Part shown: piece by piece, positions 41,908 to 51,979 of the stretch
Layout of the letters: every line of letters begins with the position of its first letter
How positions within the stretch are numbered: position 1 is the first letter of the stretch
Assembly: GCF_009766105.1 (NCBI RefSeq)
Contig: NZ_LMUH01000013.1
Span: forward strand, 496,332-560,331
Length of the DNA stretch: 64,000 nt
Source of the DNA: Granulicella sp. S156
GTDB taxonomy: Bacteria; Acidobacteriota; Terriglobia; Terriglobales; Acidobacteriaceae
Reading direction: 5' to 3'
Translations under genes and position numbers: made by a program
The notes under the pieces: generated by a model
Database searches by the model: none
Seen by the model: the letters and a program-made list of their open reading frames with translations, nothing else
What the model was told of the DNA's origin: nothing

Positions 41908-42792
41908 TCAGAGCGTAACCATCACAACTGCGGCCACCGCCATGACCATACCTGCGATCTGCCGTCGCGTAGGCCGCTCGTGCAGCCTCCATGCCGCCAG
42001 CAGAATTGTTGACGCAGGATAGAGCGAAGCCAGCACCGCCGCCACATCCAGCCGGCCCAGGCGAGTGGCCCATACGAAGAGCATATTGCCGCCGGTATCG
42101 AGCAGCACGACAGAAAGAGCCCACAGGGCAGCGGACCTGTTGATGCGGCCTGCGTCCTTGTCTGCGGCGCCTCCGCGAAGCCACAGCACCAGCAGTGTCA
42201 GGCCGCAGGTGGTGAGGCTTCCGATACGAGCCACGGCCAGTGGCACAAAGACTCCGAGCGGGTTCGCCATGCGCAGAGCTACGAAGTAAACGCCGAAGCC
42301 GATGCCGGCAAAGATGGCGAGGCCCAGCGTCCCTCGGGCAGAGTTTCCCGTAGAAGGCCCGGCAGCGATCACCCAGATAGCGACAAACGCAAACGCAAAT
42401 CCGGCCAGCCGTAGCGCGCCTGGAGCCCCTTCGAGCACCAGCGAGACCAGCGCAGGGATAGCAGCGGCCAGCAGCCCACTGATCGCGGCTGAAACACCCA
42501 TCTCACCGCGTGAGAGAGCGATATAGAACGCCGTCACGGAGGTACCGCCGGCAAAGCCTGCCAGCAAACTCCAGCCGAGCAGCGCACCGTGAGGCATCGA
42601 TTCATGCCGAAGCAGGATGATCGCCGCTAACACTGCAAAGCTGGTGAAGTGAGACAGCAGGATGACGCGCAACGCCGCCCGGAGCGAGCCTCCTGCGGCC
42701 TTGACGCCCATGCCGCCAGCGAAGTCACCGCCGCCCCATGCCACCGCCGCAGCAAGCGCCACCAGGGCGTTGCTTTGTATGTTCCAGTTCAC
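41908..42792 (-). CDS. EamA/DMT-family transporter
   Basis: The 294-aa protein consists of ten hydrophobic segments in two EamA repeats (about 10-140 and 150-290), the second with SVVLLDTGGNMLFVWATRLG and LYPASTILLAAWRLHERPTR. It is an inner-membrane drug/metabolite exporter of unknown substrate. GTG start after GGAAG. Confidence 0.9.
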   Translation of the reverse strand: MNWNIQSNALVALAAAVAWGGGDFAGGMGVKAAGGSLRAALRVILLSHFTSFAVLAAIILLRHESMPHGALLGWSLLAGFAGGTSVTAFYIALSRGEMGVSAAISGLLAAAIPALVSLVLEGAPGALRLAGFAFAFVAIWVIAAGPSTGNSARGTLGLAIFAGIGFGVYFVALRMANPLGVFVPLAVARIGSLTTCGLTLLVLWLRGGAADKDAGRINRSAALWALSVVLLDTGGNMLFVWATRLGRLDVAAVLASLYPASTILLAAWRLHERPTRRQIAGMVMAVAAVVMVTL

Positions 42793-42805
42793 AGACTTCC
42801 AGTGT

Positions 42806-44173
42806 CTACGGTACAGCCGAAGGCGTTACCGGCAGAGGGGTGCTGTTTCTGGGGGTTGGGAAGTAGCCATCCTTTGAGATGACCGTCAGGTCAGGCTTCA
42901 TGACACGAACTTCGATCTTGCGGAACTTCTCGTCGAGGATCGGCTCGTGGCTGTAATAGCCAACCGTGTACTGATACCGTACCTGTTCGGTAATCTTGCC
43001 AAAGCTCTTCTCGATCCCGCCCTGGCGGAACTCGGGATCGGTCTGTCCACCCGTCAACGCGGTAATACGTGGCAGAACATCGTCACGCATAGTCAGTGGC
43101 AGGTGAATGCGGTCGATGAAACCTAATCCGCGAATGGCCGAGTCACCCACCAGCGTCGCAAAGACCTCGATATTGTTGGTCTGGCAGAATTTGATGACTT
43201 CTTTTTCTTTTGCAGTGCTGCCGTATTCCTTGCCGTCGGAGATCACATACACAACCCGCAGCCGGTCTTTGCCCGCGTGTGTCGTCTCAATTGCCGCAGC
43301 GAGGATCGCATCGAGCAGCGTATGGAACTCTCTGGGAGGGGTCACAAACAGGCCCTGCTGTCCGCGTACCGGAGTGGTATTGGGATCAACCTGCTGATTG
43401 TTTTTCACCGTAGTCTGGTCGAGACCGCTGCCAAAGGACATATTGGGCTCGCGTCCAACCGCCTTGGATCTCTCCAGAACGACACCCAGGCGAGCACTCT
43501 GGGCCGCTGTAAAGGTCGTCTGTTCCTTCACGCCGTTGTTGTACGTAAAGACCGAGACCTCGTCGTACGGTGCGAATGCATCTTGCAGGGCGTGCAGCGA
43601 GTTGTTGATCTTGGTCATGGTGTCGAAGGTCACGCTCTGGTCGATGACCAGCGCAACCGACATCGGAGAGGGATCGCGCCCGAACACCATCATCTGTTGA
43701 CGCAGGCCATTCTCGTAGATGCGTACATCGCGCCACGTCAGCGCGGGAACCAACTGATTCTTACTGTCTTTGACGGTGAAGGGAACCGTGACGAAGTTTA
43801 CGTGCACACGCAGCACCGGAATGGCATCCGCACCACGCGGCGGTGGAGCGCCCTCGTTGTCATTGTCGGGGGCCTGCGCGCTGGCCGCGGATGACGAAGG
43901 CAGGGTACTGCCGGGCGCCGTCTGGCCGTCGCTGGCAGGAGCCTCTGCCGGGGCGGATGATGCCTGCGGTGCTGGAGCACTGGGCAGTGCGGCACCCACG
44001 GGGGTGATGCTATTGAGCTGCGGCAATGCCTGAGGGCGTGGCGCGTCCGGAACGTTCTGTTGCGGAGTGCTGGGAGTGCTCTGACCCTGCATTCCAGAGC
44101 CGAAGCCCGCTCCAAAGCCCACCAGCGCCACCGTTAGCGCCCCTACCCAAACTGTCTGCTTGCCGAACACCAT
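42806..44173 (-). CDS. Exported VWFA-domain protein (acidobacterial type), A
   Basis: The 455-aa protein has a signal/anchor helix (about 8-28), a Pro/Ala-rich linker (about 30-130), and a VWFA-related domain. Landmarks are RVHVNFVTVPFTVKDSKNQL, then ALVIDQSVTFDTMTKI with a divergent MIDAS motif (DQSVT in place of DxSxS), and YVISDGKEYGS. Such proteins are multiplied in acidobacteria; they bind proteins or peptides in the periplasm. It is divergent from a second member at 44397. Confidence 0.85.
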   Translation of the reverse strand: MVFGKQTVWVGALTVALVGFGAGFGSGMQGQSTPSTPQQNVPDAPRPQALPQLNSITPVGAALPSAPAPQASSAPAEAPASDGQTAPGSTLPSSSAASAQAPDNDNEGAPPPRGADAIPVLRVHVNFVTVPFTVKDSKNQLVPALTWRDVRIYENGLRQQMMVFGRDPSPMSVALVIDQSVTFDTMTKINNSLHALQDAFAPYDEVSVFTYNNGVKEQTTFTAAQSARLGVVLERSKAVGREPNMSFGSGLDQTTVKNNQQVDPNTTPVRGQQGLFVTPPREFHTLLDAILAAAIETTHAGKDRLRVVYVISDGKEYGSTAKEKEVIKFCQTNNIEVFATLVGDSAIRGLGFIDRIHLPLTMRDDVLPRITALTGGQTDPEFRQGGIEKSFGKITEQVRYQYTVGYYSHEPILDEKFRKIEVRVMKPDLTVISKDGYFPTPRNSTPLPVTPSAVP

Positions 44174-44396
44174 TAAGGTCAACCTCTTCTTGAACACGGT
44201 TGCCCGGGACCGACAGGTCACAGGCACACCCTTTGAGACTACCAGTGTGTGCGCTCCTCTGCTACATTCCGGCTATACCTCTTAATAGACTTATAGACGC
44301 ACGGAAGGTACACAGTGTTGTGCTGCTGGCCTGGACGGCCCGGAACCCGGCTTCCGTTTGTGGCCCCAAGAGGCCACTTCGTCGTCTAATAGACCT

Positions 44397-45458
44397 ATGC
44401 GACCTGTATTTCTGCGTCTTATTCCGGCTCTGACGTTCGCTCTTCTGGCCTGTGCGCCAGGTCTTCGTGCACAGGAGGCGCCCTCGCCCGACGGCCCCCC
44501 TCCGGCGAGCACGGCACCCGGCCAGCAGGAACGGGATCCCGACACCCAGACTCTCAAGGTCAACGTCAACCTGGTCGACGTCTATTTTTCCGTGCGCGAT
44601 AAGTCGGGCTTCATCACCGGACTGCACCAGCAGGACTGCGGCCTGTGGGAAGACGGTCAGCAGCAGACGATCAAGAACTTCACGCAGGAGAAGAATCTTC
44701 CGCTGACCATCGGTATTCTGCTGGACACCAGTGGGAGCCAGAAAAACGTGCTGCCGCTCGAGCAGGACTCCGGCGCCCGCTTTCTGAGTGAGGTGCTGAA
44801 GCCGAAGGACGAGGCATTTTTGATCTCCTTTGATGTCAACGTCGATCTTCTGGCCGACTACACCAATAGCGCTCGCGAGCTGAAGCGCGCTATCGATAAG
44901 GCCACCATCAACGCGGCCTCCTCCAGCGCCGGTGTTCCTGGTATTGGCGGCGGCCCGTTCCCGACGAGCAACCCTCGCGGCACGTTGCTCTACGACGCCG
45001 TTTACCTGGCGGCCCATGACAAGCTCCGCATCGAAGCCGGCCGCAAGATCCTCGTGCTGCTTACCGATGGCGGCGAGAACGGCTCGCAGGAGACCCTGAA
45101 GACGGCTACGGAAGCCGCCCAGAAGGCCAATGCCATCGTCTATGTGATCCTCATCGCCGACCGCGGCTTCTATGGGGGTGGCATCACGCTGGGATCGACC
45201 GGCGCCCGGGAGATGGAGCAGTTGGCCCAGGACACCGGTGGCCGTGTCATCAATGTCGGCAACAATGGCAAGAAGCTCGAAGAAGCCTTCGACCAGATCC
45301 AGGACGAGTTACGCACCCAGTATCTGGTCAGCTATACGCCCAAGAATAAAGTCGCCGACGGCAAGTTCCGCAAGACCAACATCGACTGCGGCAAAGGGAC
45401 GAATGTGCAGGCACGCAAGGGGTACTACGCGATTGTCGGCGGTGGCGACGATGAATAG
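44397..45458 (+). CDS. Exported VWFA-domain protein (acidobacterial type), B
   Basis: The 353-aa protein has a signal peptide (about 1-25), a short linker, KVNVNLVDVYFSVRDKSGFI, and a VWFA domain with the intact MIDAS core LLDTSGSQ (near 118), ISFDVNVDLLADYT and VLLTDGGENGS. Its paralogue lies divergent at 42806, but that one has a degenerate metal site, suggesting different ligand use. Convergent with hisA with no gap. Confidence 0.87.
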   Translation: MRPVFLRLIPALTFALLACAPGLRAQEAPSPDGPPPASTAPGQQERDPDTQTLKVNVNLVDVYFSVRDKSGFITGLHQQDCGLWEDGQQQTIKNFTQEKNLPLTIGILLDTSGSQKNVLPLEQDSGARFLSEVLKPKDEAFLISFDVNVDLLADYTNSARELKRAIDKATINAASSSAGVPGIGGGPFPTSNPRGTLLYDAVYLAAHDKLRIEAGRKILVLLTDGGENGSQETLKTATEAAQKANAIVYVILIADRGFYGGGITLGSTGAREMEQLAQDTGGRVINVGNNGKKLEEAFDQIQDELRTQYLVSYTPKNKVADGKFRKTNIDCGKGTNVQARKGYYAIVGGGDDE

Positions 45459-46133
45459 CTAAGCCTCCATAGCCCCTGAATACACAGCCATTCCAGCCAC
45501 GGCGTCCACGCCCATCGCATCGAGCGCGTCCACTTCGGAGCGTTCTTTGATGCCTCCGGCGACGATGAGCTGCCGGGCAGTCGTAGACCGTAACACTGCG
45601 GCAACGTCTATCGGAAAGCCCTGCATTGTGCCTTCGGTATCGACGTGCGTGTAGAGGAAGGCTGAGGTGTAATCCTCGAGCCACGTTACAGCCTCTTCGG
45701 GCGTCAGATCGACCGAATCCTTCCAGCCCTTTATCGCGACTTTGCCGTTCTTAGTGTCGACGGAGAAGCACAGCGCGTCTTCGCCAAGCGCTTTCTTCAG
45801 GCTTGCGGCGAATGCTTTGTCTACGCCCTCGCTGTTGAAGAGCGACGATCCATAGATCACGCGCTTAGCCCCGGCGTCGAGCAGCCGCTGGCCGTCCTCG
45901 GGCGTCTTGAGGCCGCCACCTACCTGGCAAGGCAGCCGCTTGCAGATCATCTCGATAAGCTCGCGGTTGTCGCCCTGCCGCATCGCCGCGTCCAGGTCGA
46001 TGAGCTGCACGGTCGGGTACTTGGAGAAGCGTTCGATCCAGTAGTCGAAGTCGTCAAAGGCGAGTTTGAGTTTCTCGCCCTGCACGAGCTGCACAATGCG
46101 CCCGCCCATCAGGTCAATCGAAGGAATCAGCAC
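45459..46133 (-). CDS. hisA: Phosphoribosylformimino-AICAR ribotide isomerase
   Basis: The 224-aa TIM-barrel enzyme has IPSIDLMGGRIVQLVQG, DLDAAMRQGDN (catalytic Asp, near 47), CQVGGGLKTPEDGQRLLDAG, and a second half with THVDTEGTMQGFPID and IVAGGIKER. The two half-barrel phosphate sites are present. It uses a GTG start and is the last gene of the his operon. A REP-like palindrome separates it from hisF. Confidence 0.92.
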   Translation of the reverse strand: MLIPSIDLMGGRIVQLVQGEKLKLAFDDFDYWIERFSKYPTVQLIDLDAAMRQGDNRELIEMICKRLPCQVGGGLKTPEDGQRLLDAGAKRVIYGSSLFNSEGVDKAFAASLKKALGEDALCFSVDTKNGKVAIKGWKDSVDLTPEEAVTWLEDYTSAFLYTHVDTEGTMQGFPIDVAAVLRSTTARQLIVAGGIKERSEVDALDAMGVDAVAGMAVYSGAMEA

Positions 46134-46158
46134 GTCGTTGTTCTTGCCTTTCTTTTTG

Positions 46159-46193
46159 TCATTCCCCTGAGCGTAGTCGAACGGGGAATCTGT
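46159..46193. repeat. REP-like palindrome variant between hisF and hisA
   Basis: GTCATTCCCC ... GGGGAATCTG with a longer, partly symmetrical loop; one more copy of the family found at 36632, 47010 and 53989. Confidence 0.7.
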
Positions 46194-46214
46194 TTCTGTT
46201 TTTGGCCATTGATC

Positions 46215-46985
46215 TCAGCACGGCAGCCGCATCGGCACACCCGCCGCCGCAACCTCAGCCTTCAACGCCCGCGAATCCGTAATCCCAAAGTGGAAGATGC
46301 TCGCCGCCAATGCCGCATCCGCCTTGCCGGCTTTGAACACCTCGGCAAAGTGTGCGGCCGAACCAGCACCACCGCTGGCGATCACCGGAATCTGCACGGC
46401 CTCCGACACGCGCCGCGTCAGCTCGCAGTCGAAGCCGTTGCGCATGCCATCGGTGTCCATCGACGTCAGCAGAATCTCACCTGCTCCGCGCTGCTCGGCC
46501 TCGCGTGCCCAGTCGACGACGCGCAGGCCAGTCGCCTTGCGTCCACCGCTGACATACACCTCGGCATCTTCTACGCCGTGCTCGCCGCGTCGGGCATCGA
46601 TTGCGACGATGACCGCCTGCGCGCCGAAGCTGGAACCGATCTCGCCGATCAACTCTGGCCGCGCGATGGCTGACGAGTTGATGCTGACCTTGTCGGCACC
46701 TGCATCGAAGACAGCCGCTGCATCTTCCGCGGAACGAATGCCTCCGCCTACGGTGAACGGCACGAAGAGCGATGCTGCCGTGCGTTTCACGGTATCGAGC
46801 AGCGTGCCGCGTCCCTCGTGGGTGGCCGTGATGTCGAGCAGCACAATCTCATCGGCTCCCGCAGCCGCGTGGCGATGCGCCAGCTCCGCCGGATCGCCCG
46901 CATCGACGATATCGACGAACTGAATGCCCTTTACGACGCGTCCGCCTCTTACATCCAAACACGCGATAATACGTTTCGTTAGCAC
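46215..46985 (-). CDS. hisF: Imidazole glycerol phosphate synthase cyclase subunit
   Basis: The 256-aa protein is complete: [19 protein letters not shown] (Asp11), [66 protein letters not shown] (Asp130) and [12 protein letters not shown]. It forms the synthase with HisH (47520). GTG start; spacing to the preceding gene 65 bases. Confidence 0.95.
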   Translation of the reverse strand: MLTKRIIACLDVRGGRVVKGIQFVDIVDAGDPAELAHRHAAAGADEIVLLDITATHEGRGTLLDTVKRTAASLFVPFTVGGGIRSAEDAAAVFDAGADKVSINSSAIARPELIGEIGSSFGAQAVIVAIDARRGEHGVEDAEVYVSGGRKATGLRVVDWAREAEQRGAGEILLTSMDTDGMRNGFDCELTRRVSEAVQIPVIASGGAGSAAHFAEVFKAGKADAALAASIFHFGITDSRALKAEVAAAGVPMRLPC

Positions 46986-47009
46986 AGTTCAGCCTTTGCT
47001 TTTCTTTCT

Positions 47010-47031
47010 GTCATTTCAGCAGGGAATCTGC
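47010..47031. repeat. REP-like palindrome upstream of hisF
   Basis: GTCATTTCAGCAGGGAATCTGC, a diverged copy of the 22-bp unit whose symmetry is partly lost. Confidence 0.55.
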
Positions 47032-47050
47032 TTTTGGTTAGCGGCACAAA

Positions 47051-47485
47051 TTACGAACTCACGCTCATATCCATAACCGGGCACTTTGCCGCCGCAGCCT
47101 CGTTGCCGCCGACGCGGCCAAAGCCAAAATCATCGGTCCCAAGAAAGCTCATCTTGTGGTGACGAGCCATGCCGCTGAGGTCGTTATGCACCATGTGCAT
47201 CGCCATCTGGATGGCATGCGCCGAATCCGCGCCGCCAGCGGGAGTGATGTGCTCACGGCCCAGCGCGCTGATGCGGTAGGGGCATGCCCAGCCCTTGCCT
47301 TCGATGTGAAAGGGTTTGCCGAAGCCAACGGTCAGGGTTGCGGTGTGGCCTTCGTGTTCGATATCGAGAAAGCGTTCGGCGATGGTCTCAAACGGCACGA
47401 GATCCATGCCGGTCCAGTTTGCCGCCAAGTCTGGCTTCACCATTTCCACCGTGCCCTGCGAGATGTGTGTCGTGTCGCTAATCAT
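47051..47485 (-). CDS. Uncharacterised protein in the his operon
   Basis: The 144-aa protein has a central region with TVGFGKPFHIEGKGWACPYR and a helix GGADSAHAIQMAMHMVHNDL. This layout recalls small uncharacterised proteins of the DUF6968 kind; that match is from memory and not certain. ATG has AGGAGG upstream, the best site of the operon. It lies between hisH and hisF, 34 bases after hisH, so it is expressed with them. Confidence 0.75.
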   Translation of the reverse strand: MISDTTHISQGTVEMVKPDLAANWTGMDLVPFETIAERFLDIEHEGHTATLTVGFGKPFHIEGKGWACPYRISALGREHITPAGGADSAHAIQMAMHMVHNDLSGMARHHKMSFLGTDDFGFGRVGGNEAAAAKCPVMDMSVSS

Positions 47486-47519
47486 GATGAGCCTCCTGCT
47501 ACTGCGTTGCGGATCGATG

Positions 47520-48131
47520 CTAAAGCGCGAGAAAGTTCTTCAGTACGCGCAGGCCGGTTTCGGCCGACTTCTCAGGGTGAAACTGTACGCCCATTACGTT
47601 GTCACGTTCCACGGCTGCCGTGAATGCACCGCCGTAGAGTGTTGCTGCAGCGGTATCTGGCGAAACCGGAGCGCGCCATGAGTGTGTGTAGTACACAAAG
47701 CTTCCCGGTGTAACGCCCGCAAGCAGTCGCGAGTCTTCGCGCACATTTTCCAGCGAGTTCCAGCCCACATGTGGCGACTTCAGCTCGGCTCCCTCGAAGA
47801 CAGCAGGGAAGCGTTCACACTGGCCGCTGAAGTGGCCTAGGCCTGCGGTCTCTGGCGCTTCGGTCGAGCCGACATACAGCCATTGCAATCCCACGCAGAT
47901 GCCAAGAAACGGCGTGCCCTTTGCGACAGCCTCTCGCGTAGCCTGCGTCAGGCCGAGATCGGCGAGCAGTTGCGTCGACTGAAAGTGCCCGACGCCGGGC
48001 AGCACGATCTTGTCTGCTCGAAGTACATCTTCGGGCTTTTGCGTGACGACGATATCGTCAGCGCCAAGATGCCGCAACGCCTTTACGACGCTCGTCAGAT
48101 TGCCCGCTTTGTAGTCGATGACAGCGATCAT
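47520..48131 (-). CDS. hisH: Imidazole glycerol phosphate synthase glutamine amidotransferase subunit
   Basis: The 203-aa protein has MIAVIDYKAGNLTSVVKAL, LPGVGHFQS, the nucleophile segment FLGICVGLQWL (Cys near 80), and GVQFHPEKSAETG with the catalytic His-Glu (near 188-190). It supplies ammonia to HisF. Confidence 0.95.
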   Translation of the reverse strand: MIAVIDYKAGNLTSVVKALRHLGADDIVVTQKPEDVLRADKIVLPGVGHFQSTQLLADLGLTQATREAVAKGTPFLGICVGLQWLYVGSTEAPETAGLGHFSGQCERFPAVFEGAELKSPHVGWNSLENVREDSRLLAGVTPGSFVYYTHSWRAPVSPDTAAATLYGGAFTAAVERDNVMGVQFHPEKSAETGLRVLKNFLAL

Positions 48132-48173
48132 AGTGTTTTTCTTACGTTTCTTTCTGCCATTCCGCAGGTCCGC

Positions 48174-48449
48174 CTATCTCGATTTACTCCGCTTGGCTGC
48201 AAGCTTCGGCCAATACTGAAACTCGTCCACGTAGAGCTCAGCTTCGAGGTCGGCTGCACGCTGCTGTATCCGTGTCTGGGCATCCGTAATCGCCTTGTTG
48301 TAGATTGCGGGGCCGATCTCTTCGACGAAAAAATCCAGCAACAGACCAGCCGGTAATTGTCCGATCGGCTCAGGCATGTTCACCTCGAAGTACTGTTGGA
48401 TCGAGGCGATGGCATCTTTTCGCGCCCGTTCCGCAAGCTCGATCTTCAC
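48174..48449 (-). CDS. DUF2164 family protein
   Basis: The 91-aa protein contains [39 protein letters not shown] and [11 protein letters not shown], characteristic of DUF2164, function unknown. Its GTG start overlaps the hisB stop by four bases (GTGA), so translation is coupled to hisB. Confidence 0.88.
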   Translation of the reverse strand: MKIELAERARKDAIASIQQYFEVNMPEPIGQLPAGLLLDFFVEEIGPAIYNKAITDAQTRIQQRAADLEAELYVDEFQYWPKLAAKRSKSR

Positions 48450-49078
48450 AGCAGCCCCTTCGTGCTTGGCAGCAGCTCCCGCATCCGCTCATCGCGCGAG
48501 CACGCACCGCGCATGGCTCGCGCGAATGCCTTGAAGATCGCCTCGATCTTGTGATGGTTGCTGCGGCCATACATCGTCTTCACATGCACGTTGGCCTTCG
48601 CGCCGCGGGCGAAGCCGTCGAAGAAGTCCGCGACGAGTTCGCTCTGCAGGTCGCCTACAACGGGTACTGTTACCTGGTCGTCGACGACATACGCCACGCG
48701 CCCCGAGAGATCGACTGCAGCCACGGCGAGCGTCTCATCCATCGCCATGACGAAGTAACCGGCACGCAGGATGCCCTTCTTATCGCCCAGTGCCTCGGCA
48801 AATGCCTCACCCAGCGCTATGCCGACGTCCTCGACGGTATGGTGCTGATCCACATCGAGGTCACCCACGCACTTCAGTTGCAGATCGAATCCGCCATGCC
48901 GCGTAAACAGTTCGAGCATGTGGTCGAAGAAGCGAATGCCTGTCGAGACCGTATAGCTGCCCTGTCCATCGACATTCAACCGAAGGGAGATCTTCGTCTC
49001 CGTCGTATTGCGCTCAACGACGCCGATGCGTTCGTCGTTCCCCGGAACCACACCTAACTCCTGTACGAGATCACTCAT
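48446..49078 (-). CDS. hisB: Imidazoleglycerol-phosphate dehydratase
   Basis: The 210-aa protein is the monofunctional dehydratase: [48 protein letters not shown] (metal His pair), and [20 protein letters not shown]. No phosphatase domain is attached. ATG at 49078 overlaps the hisC stop (ATGA); the longer frame to 49312 lies within hisC. Confidence 0.95.
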   Translation of the reverse strand: MSDLVQELGVVPGNDERIGVVERNTTETKISLRLNVDGQGSYTVSTGIRFFDHMLELFTRHGGFDLQLKCVGDLDVDQHHTVEDVGIALGEAFAEALGDKKGILRAGYFVMAMDETLAVAAVDLSGRVAYVVDDQVTVPVVGDLQSELVADFFDGFARGAKANVHVKTMYGRSNHHKIEAIFKAFARAMRGACSRDERMRELLPSTKGLL

Positions 49079-50196
49079 GCTCGTGCCCTGCCTTCCTCGG
49101 GTGTCCACCCAATCTCTGCCAACGACTCGCGCAATGCCGCGATGCCGCGCGTTACATGTTCCTCGACGCCAATGGTGATGCGCACATAGCCATTGCAACC
49201 CGGATCGGTCGAGCGATCGCGCAGCAGTACGCCGCGCTTCCGCATCGCGGCTACAAGCTCTTTGTGCTTCGTCCCAATATCCATCAGGATAAAGTTCGAA
49301 GCACTCGGCCATGTCCGCACGCCGAGCTCCTCAAGAGCGGTAAATACTCGCTCGCGTCCCTGATGCACCTGAAGGATGTACCAGTTCAGGTAGTCCTCAT
49401 CGGCAAGCGCTTCGGGCAGTACGGCAAGTGCAACGCCGTTCACGTTATAGGGCGAGCTCACCTTGCGCAGAAAACCAATCAGCCGGGCATCACCGACCAC
49501 CATGCCTATGCGCAGATTTGCCAGCCCATAGGCCTTGGAGAACGTGCGCGCGACAATCAGGTTCGGCACGCTGCCAACATCGCCGAGAGTCGTCTCGCCG
49601 TGGAAGTGGAAGTATGCCTCATCGACCATCAGCACGGCCTGCGGGGCGGCAGCGGCAATTGCGAGCAGATGTTCGCGGCTCACGGTCGCGCCGGTCGGAT
49701 TGTTCGGCGAAGCGACGATGATCAGCTTGGTCTTCGGCGTGATCGCCGCAAGAAATCGCTCGAAGGGAAATGTCAGAGTGTCGTCGGTCTGTACCTTGCG
49801 CAGGCCGGAGGTCATCATGCTGATCGACACGTCATACATAAAGAACGTGGGCGTGCAGATCAGCGCCTCATCGCCTTCGTCGAGAAACGCGCAGGCCATC
49901 AGGTGAATCGCCTCGTCGACGCCGTTGGTCAGAAGGACTTGATCTACATCGAGTCCGAAGTGTGTTGCGACGATCCTCTCGACCGGCTGGCGCTCCGGGT
50001 AGATCGTCAGTCCTTCGCTGGTCAGCTTCTGTAACTTCGCAAATACGCGGGGGCTTGGCGAATTGGTGTTCTCGTTGAAGTCCAGCCGTAGAGCGTCGCG
50101 ACCGGCGAGAGGCGGGTGATACTCCGGCATCGCCAGCACAGCTTTGCGCGGTTGTACCGTTGCGGTTTTCAGGTCGTCCATCGTTAAGGTGCTCAT
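49075..50196 (-). CDS. hisC: Histidinol-phosphate aminotransferase
   Basis: The 373-aa class I/II aminotransferase has [59 protein letters not shown], the PLP lysine in [17 protein letters not shown] (near 222), and a C-terminal [18 protein letters not shown]. It converts imidazole acetol phosphate and glutamate to histidinol phosphate. ATGA overlap with hisD. Confidence 0.94.
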   Translation of the reverse strand: MSTLTMDDLKTATVQPRKAVLAMPEYHPPLAGRDALRLDFNENTNSPSPRVFAKLQKLTSEGLTIYPERQPVERIVATHFGLDVDQVLLTNGVDEAIHLMACAFLDEGDEALICTPTFFMYDVSISMMTSGLRKVQTDDTLTFPFERFLAAITPKTKLIIVASPNNPTGATVSREHLLAIAAAAPQAVLMVDEAYFHFHGETTLGDVGSVPNLIVARTFSKAYGLANLRIGMVVGDARLIGFLRKVSSPYNVNGVALAVLPEALADEDYLNWYILQVHQGRERVFTALEELGVRTWPSASNFILMDIGTKHKELVAAMRKRGVLLRDRSTDPGCNGYVRITIGVEEHVTRGIAALRESLAEIGWTPEEGRARA

Positions 50197-51452
50197 CTCA
50201 TCCTCACACGCACGCTTTCGGCGTGTCCTACTAAACCTTCTGCTTCGGCCAGCGCAATCGTATGCGGACCAACCTCGCGCAAGGCCTCGCGTGTGTATTG
50301 CTGCACGGTAATCACCTTCACGAAGTCGAGCACGCTCAGGCCGCCGCGCACACGGCCATTGCGGCCGGTGGGCAGCACATGGTTCGGTCCGCTGATATAG
50401 TCGCCCATCGACTGTGGTGTGTGGTGCCCGATAAACACCGAGCCGGCATTCTTCACCCAGCGCAGATCGGCGCCTGCATCCACGGTTAGGTGCTCGGGCG
50501 CAAGGCGGTTGGTCAGCACCTGCGCTTCTTCTACTGTCTTGGTGACGAATGCAAATCCCTGCGCTGCCAGTGAGGCCTGAGCAATCTCGTTGCCCTGAGC
50601 CTGGCGCTTTGTCTCGAGCGCGACCTCTTCGGCTAAATCCTGTTTGCTTGTGATGAGCACGGCCAGCGCCTCAGGATCGTGTTCGGCCTGCGCCACCAGA
50701 TCTGCGGCTATACCGCTTGGGTCGCCGCTTTCACTGGTCACTACGATCTCTGTCGGTCCTGCCGGCATGTCGATGCCGGTCTCCTGCGAGACCGCAATCT
50801 TCGCTGCGGTCACATACAGATTGCCCGGTCCAACAATCTTGTCGACGGCGCCGATCGTCGGGGTTCCAAAAGCCATCGCCGCGATCGCCTGTGCGCCGCC
50901 CACGCGATAGAACTCCGTCACTCCCGCGAGATAAGCCGCCGCCATCGTCTCGCGAGCGGGTTTTGGCGAGCACACCACGATGCGCTCTACGCCCGCTACC
51001 TGCGCTGGAGTTACGGTCATCAACAGCGTCGAGGGCAGGGGATAGCGCCCCCCGGGAACGTAGCAGCCTACCGAGCCCAGCGGCCGCACGATCTGTCCGA
51101 CTTCCATGCCGTCCGAAGGACGAAAGCTCCAGGCGCGTGGCAACTGCTTCTCCGCGAAGGTGCGGATGTTGGCCTGTGCCAACCGCATCGCCGCTTTCAG
51201 CTCTTCGCTTGTGGCCTCCCACGCCGATCGCATCTCCTCGCGGCTCACCAGCAGTGGCTGGTCATCCGCTAGTCCATCGAAGCGTGCTGCGTATTCCCGC
51301 AACGCAACATCGCCGCGCTCGCGTACTGCTGCAAGAATCTCGCGGACCACACCATCGACCTTGGCGGTATTCGCGGCGCCGCGCTGCTCGAGCTGCTGTA
51401 ATGCAGCCTCCGCTGCTGGCGCGCTATCGCCGAACGTCTTCAGAATTCTCAT
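50193..51452 (-). CDS. hisD: Histidinol dehydrogenase
   Basis: The 419-aa protein has VRPLGSVGCYVPGGRYPLPS, VDKIVGPGNLYVTAAK, PAGPTEIVVTSESGDPSGIA, QAEHDPEALAVLIT, the catalytic Glu/His segment LAPEHLTVDAG and FIGHHTPQSMGDYISGPNHV. It catalyses the last two oxidations to histidine. Follows the 131-aa gene by 17 bases. Confidence 0.96.
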   Translation of the reverse strand: MRILKTFGDSAPAAEAALQQLEQRGAANTAKVDGVVREILAAVRERGDVALREYAARFDGLADDQPLLVSREEMRSAWEATSEELKAAMRLAQANIRTFAEKQLPRAWSFRPSDGMEVGQIVRPLGSVGCYVPGGRYPLPSTLLMTVTPAQVAGVERIVVCSPKPARETMAAAYLAGVTEFYRVGGAQAIAAMAFGTPTIGAVDKIVGPGNLYVTAAKIAVSQETGIDMPAGPTEIVVTSESGDPSGIAADLVAQAEHDPEALAVLITSKQDLAEEVALETKRQAQGNEIAQASLAAQGFAFVTKTVEEAQVLTNRLAPEHLTVDAGADLRWVKNAGSVFIGHHTPQSMGDYISGPNHVLPTGRNGRVRGGLSVLDFVKVITVQQYTREALREVGPHTIALAEAEGLVGHAESVRVRMR

Positions 51453-51469
51453 GCCACCTCACTGCTTTT

Positions 51470-51865
51470 TTAATAACGCGCTTTGCGCATCTGCCGTCGT
51501 TCGCGTCGCGGGCCAGTCAGAACCACGCGCTTTGCAGCCTCTGGTCCAGCCGGATAGATACGATTCGGGTTCTTCGGGTCGATCACCACGGCGAGCCGCA
51601 CACCGGCAGTGATCTTCTGCCCCGGCTCTACCCGCGAGTGCAGTGTCACCGAACGATTGCTGCCGCCGGGCTCCTGAATCCACATGGAAATCTTCATCAT
51701 CGGTAAGGTCCTGCCGAACCGCTTCATAGGCTCCGCGGAAACCACTGTGGCATACACAGCCACGCCTTCACGTTCCGCCCTCTGCTGCCGCCAGCGCTGA
51801 AAAAAGTACAGCACGGCCGGCGTCGCGGCGGCCAAAAACAGGAGTGTCCAAATTGCAATCTTCAT
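51470..51865 (-). CDS. Membrane-anchored DUF3592-like protein, short
   Basis: The 131-aa protein has one N-terminal membrane helix (about 4-22) and a small beta domain ending VVIDPKNPNRIYPAG. The same signature, VVVDPKDPNRVYFAN, is found in the 346-aa protein just upstream, so they are paralogues, similar to DUF3592-type proteins. It is embedded between hisG and hisD. No histidine-related role is apparent. Confidence 0.7.
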   Translation of the reverse strand: MKIAIWTLLFLAAATPAVLYFFQRWRQQRAEREGVAVYATVVSAEPMKRFGRTLPMMKISMWIQEPGGSNRSVTLHSRVEPGQKITAGVRLAVVIDPKNPNRIYPAGPEAAKRVVLTGPRRERRQMRKARY

Positions 51866-51979
51866 CAAATGCCTTTCTTGTGCAGCGCTAGAGCTGTTCG
51901 CGTATTTCTTGTGCAACGGATGGTTCCTGCAAGCTCCGTTTTTCCTGGGGAAAAACGGCATACAGATCCGTGACTCACT